From Odiellus spinosus (taxonomy: Eukaryota; Arthropoda; Arachnida; Opiliones; Phalangiidae): 64,000 nucleotides of DNA. The stretch covers positions 4,945,426-5,009,425 of the forward strand of contig OY987240.1 of assembly GCA_963920705.1 (NCBI GenBank). The letters run 5' to 3'. Below the pieces are notes generated by a model. The model made no database searches, was not told the origin of the DNA, and saw only the letters and a program-made list of their open reading frames with translations. This document shows, piece by piece, positions 10,296-22,290 of this stretch (within the stretch, counting starts at the first letter, position 1; each line of letters begins with the position of its first letter). The translations under genes and the position numbers were made by a program.

Positions 10296-11299
10296 TTAAA
10301 AAATTATATTTATTAACATTTCGATACTAACATAAATACCTTAAGTAGATACATGGGATTAAGGAAATATTTAAGTTAAAGCGAAAGATTAAATTCCAAT
10401 AGTTACAAATTTGAAGCATTCCTCATTTTGAGCTTCTAGGAAATTGACGGTCTCCGTATTCCTTGGCCTGGCCTAGGGTCGTCTTAGTCCATTATAATTT
10501 CCTTACACCAATTTTTCTGGTGATCTGGCGATAGGAAGAAGAAAGCGGAAGACCAATTTCGGCAGCTGGAACAGAGGATTTAAAATAGAGAAAATTTTAA
10601 ATGGAATGACAACTTGTTGGGAGAAACGTCTTGTTTTTCTCGAAATTTTTATAGTGAAACGTGACGTCAGTTAGGCGCTAGTTCGTGACCAAAGGGAGGT
10701 CTAGTGGAAAATCAAAAATTCTAGGCACGAAAATTCTGCAACAGTTTCGGACCTGTTTCCACAAAAATCCAACCAAAAAAAAAAAAAAAAAAAAACCTTA
10801 GCAGGAAAGCTATGGTATAGAATTAGCAATTTGCAAAAGCTTCTAGTGGCTCTAATATTCGTAGACGCCAAAGCGAGTTTGCAGTGCATGCAATACCAGG
10901 CCAAACCCTATTTCAAAGAGACCCTATACTTATATTCAAAAAGCGTTAGAGTAACGGGGCAAGCTTTTCTTATTCATAAACAATGTTAAACTTTATAGAG
11001 AAGATATACATCTCATAAAACTCCATTTGAACAAAAGTTTCTCTGGAAAAAATTAAATACTGCTTGTTGTCGCTTGAAGGAAAGCAGTTTTAGATTTTTT
11101 TTAATACATAAAATGTGAGACTTATTTTACAATGTCATATTTTCAAAACGCATTTCTGTTTTAAGTTCTGTTTAAGTAGATAAAATTTGATCAATTATTT
11201 AGACATTTCAGGTCCTGATAATCTGAAAACTCTTATAACTATTGCCGCCAACCATACTATATGCGTTCTCTAAGCGACACCAGGAGTAGAGAAATTCTT
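10296..11299. other. No recognised gene
   Basis: Non-coding. Contains an A-run (10775-10795) and no clear repeat termini. Confidence 0.45.
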
Positions 11300-12150
11300 A
11301 CTTGCGCTTTTGAGTAAAATCAAAAGGGGATAGAAAGTAAAACGGGCGCCTCTCCCTAAACTACAAGCCTTTAGCTGCAGAGATCCTGAAATATGGAGAA
11401 CAAAATACTTCCCCCCTTCCCCCCTATATTTTGGCCAATCACGATGACTCTAACCTCACTACAATATCGTTTTTTTTATTTGTTTTTTTTTTTTTTTTTT
11501 TTTTCCGTAAGTAGTTCTCCGATTGTAGCGAACCTATCGGCCGGAAAGATTAATATCGTCTGCTAGTTTAAAGAGAAGCATTTTGCATAGGCTTAGTTAA
11601 ACATGGAAGTCCCGACCTCGCGGATGTGATAAGGAATTGTGATAATTGCGTGATTGATCAATGTGGTCTAAGAAAAAATATATTAAATCATACGGAGGCT
11701 AAAGTTACTTTGAAAAACTTAATTATTAATACGAATGGCCAGTATAATATACTTTAGAAAACATGAAGATGATGCGCCTGGTGGCTATTCTAGCTTTTTG
11801 CATTCGTGGTCCAAGTGGATTTACCATAAGGATATTTATTTTTGGGACAAAAATATTACAATTATAGTTAATGTTATTAAGATTATTATATTTATTTCTT
11901 TAAAACTGCAGATTATTAAAATATATTCCCTAGAGAAACTACTTCTTGACGCTGTACTTCTTGGTTGGCATTAGAACTATTTTTCGGCCTCTTCGCTCAT
12001 ATTTTAGTGCTACGGCACAAAAAGATCTTACGCCAATAAGGGGGGCTAGGAATTCAGAGGGGAGATAAGTAGTTCTCCATATTACAGGTTCTAGACTCAA
12101 AGCCCAGTAGCTCCCTTTTTACTTTCTATCCCCTTTTGGTAAAATGTAGA
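11300..12150. mobile_element. Inverted-repeat element of about 0.85 kb
   Basis: Left arm about 11309-11420 and right arm about 12045-12150 share inverted blocks, including CAAAAGGGGATAGAAAGTAAAA (one-mismatch context) and AATATGGAGAAC, with a C/G-run near the inner edge of each arm. The interior, including the frame at 11735-11974, has no recognisable coding content. Confidence 0.6.
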
Positions 12151-12495
12151 AATCAGACCTCCAAAATACAAAATAAATCGATAAAATTTAGAGAAAGACC
12201 CTCGAATATTTAAAATGAAAAGCCTTCCCACATATAATAAATAATAGCATAAACTACATAACCAAATCTCTTATTTCATGTTTCATGAAATAATTTTTTT
12301 CAATTTTTGGGGCTCACACCTAGTCTAAATGGTAGCCACACAGGGCCCTTTTTGAACTCTACTTGAACTCGGCCCGCAGGCCTATCCGTATAGATGATTA
12401 TAATCGTTTTCCAAAGAGCTTGAAAAGAATACCTATGTGTTTTAACATTATGGGACATATTTCTGAAATCAAATTGTAGGATTAAATTTTATTGT
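12151..12495. other. No recognised feature
   Basis: AT-rich DNA between two inverted-repeat elements. Nothing supported. Confidence 0.4.
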
Positions 12496-14009
12496 ATCAA
12501 AAATGTCTTTGCGAACAAAGACCCATAAGGACACGTTATGATTTCGGATGGCTGAAGCGACAGATAATATATCAAAAATGTTTTTGTGAACAAAGACCCA
12601 GAAAGACCTGTTATGATTCAGATGGCTGAAGGGACAGATATGTTAAATTTTCTTTTAAAACGTAAAATTTATTTATAATCGTAATCTTGAAAGGATTTAG
12701 TCTAATTTCAAAACAACTGATTTTATTCACTCGCAAATATTTAAGAAAAAACATAACAGACGATTTTCTCCCATTGACCCTTAACATTAAATTTGGCTTA
12801 ATTATTTTTCAGGGAAAACGTGTATTGAATTGTTTTTCTTTAGTATAATGCGAGTTCACTTTTTGTTTTCTTAAACCCCGAATTGTCAATACTCCTACTT
12901 CAAGAGATCGTTAAAAATACTCGCCGGTTTATAAGAATGGGTATCTTATTGGGACTATTTGCGTTTTTTAAAGGCCCTTTATACTCACCTTGTTTTCTAG
13001 CTTAGCAGACGAGGTTGACCGTAAGAAATTGAGCAGTCAAATTAGGATTTTAAAGGGGGCAAATTTCAGTTATTCGTAGTTATTTTTCTTCGAGGAAAAC
13101 CCTATAATTTTATTTTATGATTCCCCTGAAAGAGACCACTTGTTAGTGCTAAAACTTAAATACATTAGGATTGGTTTTGGAAATTCGCAACCTCAATTGG
13201 GACTAAAATACGGCGAATTTTTATTCTGTATAAACTCCTTATTTCAGCACGCATAATGCAATATGAACGAATTGCCTCGACGAAAGTCGAGGAGTTATAA
13301 CATTATTTATTTAAGTAGTTTTAACGGATTTTAAAGGTCGGTATTCGAGTATGCGTCAATTACAAATTTAAGAATATTAATTATCCAAATACATATAGGT
13401 AAAAAAATTATCCATGATTAGCGTATAGCCCCTTTAAAGCCACATATCTCACAACCTTGGTTTGTTTACATATCGAGGACATAATTAAAGAGCTTTTTAA
13501 TAGTACTCATTCTAGAGCAGATATGGCCTTGAAACAACGACGTTGAGTAATCCATGGTTTCGGGATAGTGTGTGGTCTTTTATGAATAGTAATTCAAAGT
13601 AATCGAATGAATTTACGATTAAGTCGAAAGTTAGAATACCGAACCTTTTCTATCGAACGAAAAGTTTTATTTTGGTTGACACGTAATCCCTGAAAAATAA
13701 GCCAAATTTAATGTTAAGGGTCAATGGGAGAAAATCGTCTGTTATGTTTTTTCTTAAATATTTGCGAGTGAATAAAATCAGTTGTTTTGTAATTAGACTC
13801 TAAATCCTGTCAGATTGCGATTATAATTAAATTTTACGTTTTAAAAGAAAATTTAACATATCTGTCCCTTCAGCCATCCGAAATCATAACAGGTATTTCT
13901 GGGTCTTTGTTCACAAAGTCATTTTTGATATTATATCTGTCGCTTCAGCCATCCGAAATCATAACGTGTCCTTCTGGGTCTTTGTTTGCTAAGACATTTT
14001 TGATATAAT
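12496..14009. mobile_element. 1.5-kb fold-back element with about 330-bp inverted arms
   Basis: Left arm 12496-12824 and right arm 13679-14009 are close inverted copies. Both contain TTCTCCCATTGACCCTTAAC, AACATAACAGACGATTTTCT and ATTTGCGAGTGAATAAAATC or their complements. At each outer end a block of about 80 bp (CAAAGACCCA..., ATGGCTGAAG..ACAGATA) is itself directly repeated twice. The 850-bp centre is unique and non-coding. No intact transposase is present, so it would be a non-autonomous element. Confidence 0.82.
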
Positions 14010-14689
14010 ATCTGTTCTTTCAGTCTTACATTTTATTGTAAACTTCAATATCAGCAGACTTGCCCTTTAATAGTATTCAGTTATATAAAAAAATTTAAAC
14101 ATCGCACTCTTCCATATCGTGAGACTTTTTCTTTAAAAATCGTAAAATATTTAGTTGTATATTATACAAAAAAGTGCATTTATACCCAACGATGGTCGAC
14201 CAAAGCCGTAAAGGTACATAAATTAAAAATTCAAAATCGCGAAGGGTTAGAAATTAGAAATTAACGTGTAAAGAAATAAGAAAGCCTGAGTTTAAGAAAT
14301 TAGGAACTTATACTTATAGCTATTAATATGAATAAAAATTATACAAATATAAATTCGCCCTATGGTAAGTTAAAATTATGTAGTCATTCTATAGGCAGAC
14401 AGCAAAGAACTAAGGGGGAAAGAAAGCCTGACGTCATGGAACTTCTTACTATGGGAGCGTTTGTAATGGCTACTTCTGTAATCCCTCACTAAGGGGGATG
14501 ACACCGAGGTGAGAGATAAACTTCTGACGTATCAATGTCTCCCTTGCTGACTCCCTATAGTAGAATCCACCCTTGGACCAGTTATATTTTACGCCGCCCC
14601 TATATATGTAAAAATTTCCATTTTTAAGGGTGAATCTACTATTAAAACTTTCCATACGCCGAATTTGTACGTATTTTTCGCCTTTTAAA
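14010..14689. other. No recognised gene
   Basis: AT-rich. Only short ORFs without recognisable domains. Confidence 0.4.
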
Positions 14690-15240
14690 CCCAACTAAAA
14701 TTAATTTATCATTTTTGATGTTAATAGCTAGAGCAGCCGCACTTGATTCAGTCAGATTCAGTCAGATCTCTACATTTTTACCATTGCCCTTTAAACCCAA
14801 TTAAAATAATTTTTTCATCATTTTTGATGTAATTAGCTGCAGCAGCCGCATTTGATTTAGTCAAATCTCTATATTTTTACTATTGCCCTTTAAATCCAAT
14901 TAAAATTATTTTTTTCATCATTTTTGATGTTAATACCTCTGGTAGCTGCAAATCGAGACACTGAAATCTTTAGATATTTCCCATTGCCCTTTAAACCGAA
15001 TTAAATAAATGTTTTCATCATTTTTAATGTTAATATCTCCGTCAACTGTGAATCGATACACTGAAATCTTTACATTTTTCCCATTGCCCTTTAAACCAAT
15101 TAAAATATTTTTCATCATTTTTTATGTTAATACCTCCGACTGCCACAATGAAATCTTTATATTTTCCCCATTGCCCTTTAAAACAAATTTAAATTAATTT
15201 TTTAATTATTTTTGATATTAATACCTTCCTTATTGCCGTT
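14690..15240. repeat. Tandem repeat, about 110-120 bp unit, five copies
   Basis: Each unit contains ATTGCCCTTTAAACC, an AATTAAA stretch, TTTTCATCATTTTTGATGTT and AATACCTC followed by a variable CTGC/CTGTGAATC part and GAAATCTTTA. Units are diverged by point changes and small indels. Frames that cross them are repeat-driven. Confidence 0.8.
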
Positions 15241-15320
15241 CGGAATGGCAAGTCGTTCGGAATTTCACTCATTTTTGAAAACGAGAGTACTTTTAAGGCG
15301 GAGAAATTGAAGCTTAATGT

Positions 15321-15760
15321 TATTCTATGGGATTTAGATTTTTTGTTAAGAGACTTACCTTTCAGATTTATTTTCTAATGCTTCCTGATATTTTTCGGGC
15401 TTTATTTTAAGACTAATTTCATAATTTTACACCGATTAATTTGGCCACAATCTATTTATTAAAACGGTAAAAATATGAAGGAGGAGAAATTAAGTCATGA
15501 GCGTTCAATACCCATGGCCTCCAAATCAAGCACTCTCCTGCGCGTAATTTTAAAAAGCTATAGAAAACCTAAGCCTAATTTGTCAAATAAGGCCTAGGTT
15601 TTTGCCGACTCAATTTCTCCACCTTACTTTTTCCTCCATTTTCATAAATAGATTGAAGGCCAACTAATTGGTGTAAAATTATGAAATTAGTTTTAAAATA
15701 AAGCTCGTATCTTAATTCATTGGAAGTATTAGAAAATAAATCTGAAAGGTAAGCCACTTC

Positions 15761-15791
<31 letters not shown>

Positions 15792-15797
15792 TAGAAT
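15321..15797. mobile_element. Fold-back MITE with about 180-bp arms
   Basis: Outer ends ATTCTATGGGATTT and AAATCCCATAGAAT are exact inverted repeats. Inside them CTTACCTTTCAGATTTATTTTC pairs with its complement near 15730-15752, and the arms continue through AATTTCATAATTTTACACC. The right arm carries an inserted A-run (15762-15786). Non-coding. Confidence 0.85.
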
Positions 15798-16147
15798 CAT
15801 ATTATGAATTTGGCCATGAGCGAAACTAGCTAAGTACCAAAAAAAGTGTCAGCTTCAAAATTAATTTTAAAATACTTAGACTTAATATTTTTAACGAAAC
15901 TTGGAAATGGCACACGTTCGAACTTTAATCTTTCATTTAAAATTAGTTTCAACTGTAACAAATGATTATTTCGATAGGTTATGTCCCGGAATAGTCATGT
16001 CCTCGAAAAAGTCGATTTTAATGTTATTTCTATGGGAAAATGGAGCGTTTTGATTGGCTAATGACAGAATTGTTTTAGGAAATATAAATTGCATTACAGA
16101 TGATGATCAGGTTATAACGTTGAACCTTACCGGGTTCTCCGAATTAT

Positions 16148-18312
16148 GAGAACAAAGGGCCTAGCCGGATAAGATAGTGAAAACTGCCTTAGAATGAACG
16201 AAACAAAAAAAATAGTCCCATAATGAGCATGACTAATGGTGGCCATGTGCAAATTTTCAGCTCAAAAGATGCTGAACCTCTAAAATACATGTGTTTTTTC
16301 GGTTTTTGGCGATATCTTGGCCAAATTTTCACCAAATCTAATATACTTTTTTTTTTTAAATTAAATGTCTCTGGAAGCCCTACAAGGTGGTATTTTTTAA
16401 AAAAATTCATGCTCAAAAGCAAATTTTTTACAAGCGTTTTAAAATTTGAAAATTTATTTAAAAAAAAAAAAAAAAAAAAATATGGCCTCCTCGAAAAAAA
16501 ATATAATGTGTATTTTGGGTCAAAGTTGACCCCTGAATTTTTTCAGATTTTTAAAATTGGTGGAACAATGTCAAAAAAAATAAAAACTGAATTTTCGGCC
16601 ATAATTTAAATACGAGACGGTCATACGTATTTATCATTTAATCATAGGAAGGCGGGTTTTCACGCGCCAAACTTTTTCATCGTGCACGCCACTTACCAAA
16701 GTGATTTATTATTTAAAAAAAATTGTATTAAATTATCGAAATGAAAAATGAACTCTATAAAGTTCATATATTCAGAACTCAAGGCGCCAATAGCCATGCC
16801 GTCACTTCAAAGGGCGCGACTTATCTAATTTAATCATATATTGTAGAAAGAAATCTCAAACGTGTGCTTATTGCACAAGAATAACGTATGTTGGTATTGA
16901 AATGGTAGTGTTATTTTAAAATAATCATTTTCAAAAGTTAACTTTTTGAATTTATTTTTAACACGTACTATACTACGAATGTTGATATATAAAAATATAT
17001 AGCTTAAAAATGTACATTTTAGAGTTGCCAATAAGCATGGTAGAAACATAAAGTTAGTAAACAAAGCGCGCAATTTTTGAATATCATAATAAACAAGTAA
17101 AATAACATTTTTTGCTGTTCAAAAAATATTTAATACCCAAACCAATGCTTACGGAGTTTTCCCCCTCTTTCTCTCTATACTTACCCAATTACAGCGGTCG
17201 CTCTTCGGAGCGTTGATCATGCGCAGTAAAGTAATTTTTGCCCAGGAACCGAAAATTCAAAACTACTATGATGTAAAACACTACATTCGAAAGCACCATT
17301 TTGGCGTAAAACGGCAACTTAAAATGACCCAAAATAAATGAAAAAATTCGAGCATGCACATGCCTTCTAAAAATTCCATAGGCATTGCCCAAACGCAATA
17401 CGAACTTAATGTTTTTACGTGTCGATTATGCGCATTATATCAACACTTACAATGTCCGTACGTGCGTACGTCCATAACTGTTTCCAGAATGTTCTAGAAG
17501 GTAGCAGAAAAGTCTGGAGAGGTCTAGAAAATTCTGGAAAGTGCTTAAAAGTCTAGAAAATTCTGGAAAGTGCTTAAAATGTCTAGAAAATTCTGGAAAA
17601 TGCTTAAAATGTCTAGAAAATTCTGGAAAATGCTTGGAAGGTCGGGAGAGTTCTAGAAATAAACTTTTTATTTGTTTATTATGATATTCTAAAATTATGC
17701 GCTCTACTATCTTTTTTTTTTTCTAATCAATCTTTACTGTATATATTTTTATATATCAACGTTTGTAGTATAGTGCATGTTTAAATTAAATTCAAAAAGT
17801 TGTTACCTTAATCACTTTAGTATAAATAAGGTAAGTGGCGCGCGATGAAAAAGTTTGGCGCGTGAAAACCCGCCTTCCTATGAATAAATGATAAATACGA
17901 ATGACCGTCTCGTATTTAAAATATGGCCGAAAATTCAGTTTTTATTTTTTTTGACATTGTTCCACCAATTTTAAAAATCTGAAAAAATTCAGGGGTAAAC
18001 TTTGACCCAAAATACACATTATATTTTTTTTTCGAGGAGGCCATATTTTTTTTTTAAATAAATTTTCAAATTTTAAAACACTTTAAAAAATTTGCTTTTG
18101 AGCGTGAATTTTTTAAAAAAAATACTCCCTTGTAGGGCTTCCAGAGACCTTTAATTTAAATAAAAGTATATTCGATTTGGTGAAAAAACACATATGTGTT
18201 TTTGAGCTGAAAATTTGCACATGACCACCATTAGTCATGCTCATTATGGGACTATTTTTTTTGTTTCGATTCGTTCAAAGGCAATTTTCACTATCTTATC
18301 CGGCTAGGCCCT
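16148..18312. mobile_element. Large fold-back element, CCGGATA family, copy 2 (best preserved)
   Basis: Arms about 16148-16800 and 17815-18312 are inverted copies over roughly 500-600 bp. Outer ends carry GGCCTAGCCGGATAAGATAG and its complement. Shared blocks include CATGACTAATGGTGG, AATGAGCATGACTAA, GGCGGGTTTTCACGCGCCAA and AAATTCAGGGGT..ACTTTGACCC (or complements). The 1-kb centre is unique except for a heat-shock-element array at 17487-17628. The ORFs at 16223-16609 and 16834-17398 have no recognisable domains. No transposase is visible. Confidence 0.82.
17487..17655. promoter_or_regulatory. Array of five perfect heat-shock elements
   Basis: Three-unit consensus sites (GAAnnTTCnnGAA) are at 17487-17499, 17527-17539, 17556-17568, 17586-17598 and 17616-17628. 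The last four are identical (GAAaaTTCtgGAA), repeat every 29-30 bp and are followed each time by a GTGCTTAAAA-like spacer. A further TTCtaGAA lies at about 17651. The match to the HSF-binding consensus is seen directly. That HSF binds here is inference. Confidence 0.75.
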
Positions 18313-18721
18313 TTGTTATAAAAATTTCCCACAAGGCTTGTCTTAAGACTCAGACATTTACTAGTGCTCTCCGACTAAATGAAGGTGAAAAGTACTATCA
18401 TAAAATTAGTAGTCTCTATAAGTCCAAGAACATGAATGTTTCATATTAAATTTTTTAATCATCTGCTAGCTGGCCCTCGGCCGACCTTGTAATGGACCTA
18501 GGCTTATACGGCCCTCAATAATTGCCCTTTTGATTTTGGATTTTATTTAATTGGAAATAAATAGACAGATTGTTAGTTTAGCTGGGCGAGATCTCGACGT
18601 CAGTTTTTGAGCCATTTGGGCATCACACTTTTTCCTGTTGAATCCGAATCTGAATGTCGCCAAGCCAAATTTTGGCTCCTTCACTTAAAATTCAAGATGT
18701 TGGCCATAATGGCGCCCAAAG
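18313..18721. other. No gene; part of a dispersed repeat
   Basis: The segment 18630-18720 (GAATCCGAATCTGAATGT..CGCCAAGCC, AAATTCAAGATG) resembles 39840-39915 in inverted orientation. The rest is unrecognised. Confidence 0.45.
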
Positions 18722-19440
18722 AGCATGGCCGGATAACAATTGCCTTTGAACGAATCGGGACGAAAAAAATATAACCTTGGTCATAATGCAAAACGATAGT
18801 TCTGTGTAAATTTTCAGCTCAAAATATGCACCCATAACACCCAAAAACAATATTTTGTGATTTTTGGTTTTTTTGGCCGTATCTCTATGAAAATTACACC
18901 AAATCTAATGTAATTTTTTTTGACTAAAGGTCTCTCGAAGCCCTACAAGACGATATTTTTTGTAAACCCTTGCTCAGAAAGCACGTTTTTAAACGCGTTT
19001 TAAAATTTAAAATGGTTGTCTGTAAAAATCTATGTATTTTAGGTTCAATTAGTCCCCTGAATTTTTGCAGATTTTTTAAATTGGTGGAGCATGGCCCAAA
19101 AAATTAAAAATCACATTTTAAATAAGAGACGGCCTTGCATCTTTTTTTTATTTTATCATTTATTCATAGAAAGAATGTTTTTCACTCTCCAACTTTCGTC
19201 GCGTGCGCCACTTAATTTATTTATACTAAAGTGATAAAGTTTATTATTATTAAAAAATGGTTTGCTAAATTAAATTATCTAGCTAGTTCATATATTCACA
19301 ACTCAATTCGCCAATAGCCAATGTCGTCACTTAAAGGGCGAGACTTATCTAATTTAATCATATATTTTAAAATGAAATCACTAACCTAAGCTTAATGTGC
19401 AAGAATACCATAGGTTGGTACAGAAATGGTATTTGGTTGT
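18722..19440. mobile_element. Single arm of the CCGGATA fold-back family
   Basis: Begins GCATGGCCGGATAACAATTG then CCTTTGAACGAATCGGGACG. It runs through the family blocks (TTTTCAGCTCAAAA, CCCTGAATTTTTGCAGATTT, ACTAAAGTGATAAAGTTTAT), ending near GTGCAAGAATACCATA. No matching opposite arm is adjacent, so it is a partial copy. Confidence 0.65.
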
Positions 19441-19865
19441 ATACTATTAAAAAAAATTTATTTAAAAAATCAAGAGGTATCCAGACAGTCTGGATGAAGG
19501 TTGAGTGATGGTCAATCGAGTACTTAAATAAAGTAATTGTGGGAAAAGTATAAAATAAATGATAAAAAAGTGTACAATATATATACAACGCGAAGAGGGA
19601 ACACAAATAAAACAAACACTTCACGCAAAAATCTTGAGTTTGGCGCCATCTCATTGGTGCCCGATCTCGATGGTTCCAATTTTGGCGTCTTGGCATAGAC
19701 CGAGCTAAATAGGAATATGGTAGATGGCGCCAGGGCTCCCGCAACTCTCAACTGTTGAGAAAAAAGGTAGAACCATCGCGTCGAAGACGATTTGCCCTTT
19801 TTTAGGAGGAACACGAAGGGTAGAAACGCGCTGAAAGCTACGTACCTTCCCCCAACTACATCTGT

Positions 19866-19900
19866 CTCTTTATATCGTGGAGTGACGTAATCACTCCACG
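19866..19900 (-). promoter_or_regulatory. Candidate minus-strand core promoter: CRE-like palindrome followed by TATA box
   Basis: A perfect 10-bp inverted repeat CGTGGAGTGA / TCACTCCACG (19876-19900) surrounds CGTAA and creates a TGACGTAA site (CREB/ATF-like). Read on the minus strand it is immediately followed by CGATATAAAGAG, a TATA-like box. The downstream minus-strand DNA (19870 down to about 19650) is relatively GC-rich. No confident coding region follows, so this may be an old LTR or an isolated promoter. Confidence 0.4.
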
Positions 19901-19919
19901 TAACAATGGGCATCTTTAG

Positions 19920-20651
19920 AGTTGATTCGAAACAAAAATGTTATTAAACAAGGTAAGATTATAGTTCTAACTTACCCAACAAACACTTATTTCTGACTAA
20001 TTAGACCATGGGGAGTTCAAAAAAAAATAGTCAAAAAATATTGTTCCGCCACAAATATTTTTTAACTTTTTTTGAAAATTTCAAAATTGCATGTTTTTCC
20101 CATAAATTCCGCATACTGTAAGGGCCAGTTCAAAAATATATATTTTGGAAAAGGCGCCTGTAGTTAAAAAATTATATATTTTGGAAGAGGCATCTAGTCT
20201 CATTAGGTTAGCAAATTCCAAATTCAGAATTGTTTAAAATACTGCGGCTTTTCCAAATTACCGTTTTTTGTCAATTCAGCTCCTTCACCAAAACACTGGG
20301 CCATGTTGTTCCTAAATTACTTAGGGCCACGCGATTGGCTAAAATTTATTTGCTACTACTGCCATCTTTTAAGAAGTCTTTCCAAAATCTTTTTATACAT
20401 CTGCCCCCTGTGAAAGGGTCTTCTCCCCAGAATATGAAGATAGGTCTATTGAATCGAAGAAAAATGTAAAAACGGAAGCAACTACATTAATAGAGGCGTA
20501 ACATCAGGGGATATTAATTAACAAAGTACCGGCCAATTTACTCCCATTAAATTAATGCCAATTTAAGGGAATGAAGCTTTTTATGGCTCTGGAAATAAGG
20601 ATTTAAGACAATCACGGAAATTGTATAGATATCACTTGAAAGCCCGGAACT
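19920..20651. other. No recognised gene
   Basis: AT-rich DNA. ORF 20230-20469 has no domain. Confidence 0.4.
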
Positions 20652-21029
20652 TAGCTACAAAATGCCCGTCTCCGATCTCATCTTGCGACCGTATTTAATT
20701 GTTTATCGAAGATTATACAAAACTACCGACAGAGGCCAATTCCGTCCACTCGAAGCAACATCGAGTTTAAAGTTAATTAACTTCAAAATAACTAATTAAA
20801 ACGCGAATTTGCGAGCACTAAAATTCAATAATTTCAAAGCAGAAAGCTTGTTTTTCCCGCTTTTTCCGGTAAGATTATACTTTGAGTGGGATCAGCTGTA
20901 ACAGGCGTAATTCACCGCCTATCTACCGGAAGCTATTTTTTATAGTATATATCAGACCTTGACGACTTCCGGAAACCAAAAAAATAAAAATAAAAAAAAA
21001 TAAAAAAAATTATTATTTGGTAGGTTTTT

Positions 21030-21091
<62 letters not shown>

Positions 21092-21461
21092 CATTGGTGG
21101 GACCTAACCTAACCAAAGCCATGTTTCCGGAAGTCGTCAAGGTCTGATATATACTATAAAAATAGTTTCCGGTAGATAGGCGGTGAATTACGCCTGTTAC
21201 AGCTGATCCCACTCAAAGTATAATCTTACCGGAAAAAGCGGGAAAAACACGCTTTCTGCTTTGAAATTATTGAATTGTCAATCGTCAATGATTTTAGAGC
21301 TCGCAAATTCGCGTTTTAATTAGTTATTTTGAAGTTAATTAACTTTAAACTCGATGTTGTTTCGAGTGTACGGAATTGGCCTCTGTCGGTAGTTTTTTAT
21401 AATCTCGATAAATAATTAAATACGGTCGCAAGATGAGATCGGAGACGGGCATTTTGTAGCT
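20652..21461. mobile_element. 0.8-kb fold-back element with about 330-bp arms
   Basis: Left arm 20652-20978 begins AGCTACAAAATGCCCGTCTC. Right arm 21119-21461 ends with its complement. Both arms contain CAGCTGTAACAGGCGTAATT, CTATCTACCGGAA and GACCTTGACGACTTCCGGAA or complements, with very few differences. The 140-bp centre is an A-rich tract followed by a long T-run. The right end abuts a copia fragment, so it may have inserted into that element. Confidence 0.85.
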
Positions 21462-21465
21462 GATA

Positions 21466-21778
21466 ATGTCGCGGATGTACTTCATGTCTATACAAAAATA
21501 TTAATTGTAGTATTATTATGTCAAAGAGGGGAGTGAAAAACTTTTACGTGAACTATGACATACTCGGTTCAAGGGTTAATAATATTAAGGGTCAAAGGTT
21601 ATCGCCCCAAGATGGCCTACTGGCTCTAGTCACATGAGCTCTTAAGTCATCATCATTATCATGTGGAGGTTTTCCCACTTTCTCTCCTGGTTTGACTATA
21701 TTTAATTCGGTTTTTTACTTAATTCGTGTGACTCAATAAACGTTTTCATTAATTATACACCTCTATCGTTTCTAAACA
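21466..21778 (+). mobile_element. Copia 3' end: RNase H tail, polypurine tract and LTR
   Basis: GATAATGTCGCGGATGTAC..TACAAAAATATT matches the end of the copia pol at 3825-3855, with a small insertion. It is followed by the same polypurine tract (TCAAAGAGGGGAG, 21521-21533). The LTR-like block then begins TGAAAAAC and contains a CAATAAAC polyadenylation-like signal; its end, near 21778, is approximate. The rest of the element is missing. Confidence 0.65.
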
Positions 21779-22097
21779 ACTCTCAAGATGCACATTTTTT
21801 ACGCAATATAATTTTTATATATCAACGTTTGTAGTATATGGTAGGGTCGCCTAATTCTGAACGCTTCTAATTTTGAACACTTTCATTTAAAAATGTATAA
21901 CTTAACTTTGGTTGGGTCTATTTAAAGATGGAAGGGCGCATTTTTAATTAGTGTAGCTGTAAAGCTCACTAGAGGGCTGCAAAATGAAAAAACTCAATGC
22001 CAATGCCGGCCATTTCCAACGGTAAATGTTTTAAAAACGCCACTGCCACCCTAACGCCATTGCAAATCTTTACAAAGCCACCCAGCTCCATACTATG

Positions 22098-22290
22098 AAA
22101 AAAAAATAAAAATGTAATCCCTTCCAAAGCCAATTAATAAGTATCACCCGATTCCCACTCCCTTCCAAAGCCAATTGATTAGTTTCGCACGATTCCCACT
22201 CCCTGCCAAAGCCAATTAAAAGTTTCACGCGAATCCCACTCCCTGCCAAAGCCAATTGATAATTTCCAGTGCCTGCCAAAGCCAATCCGT
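22098..22290. repeat. Short tandem repeat, about 50-bp unit
   Basis: Four to five copies of CCTTCC/CCTGCC-AAAGCCAATTGATT..GTTTC..CGATTCCCACTC. The minus-strand ORF here is an artefact of the repeat. Confidence 0.7.

Noticed and set aside
19367..19913. Minus-strand ORFs of 125-129 codons as a gene driven by the CRE/TATA promoter
   Set aside because: Hydrophobic, phenylalanine-rich tails from AT-rich DNA, mutually overlapping frames, no domain.
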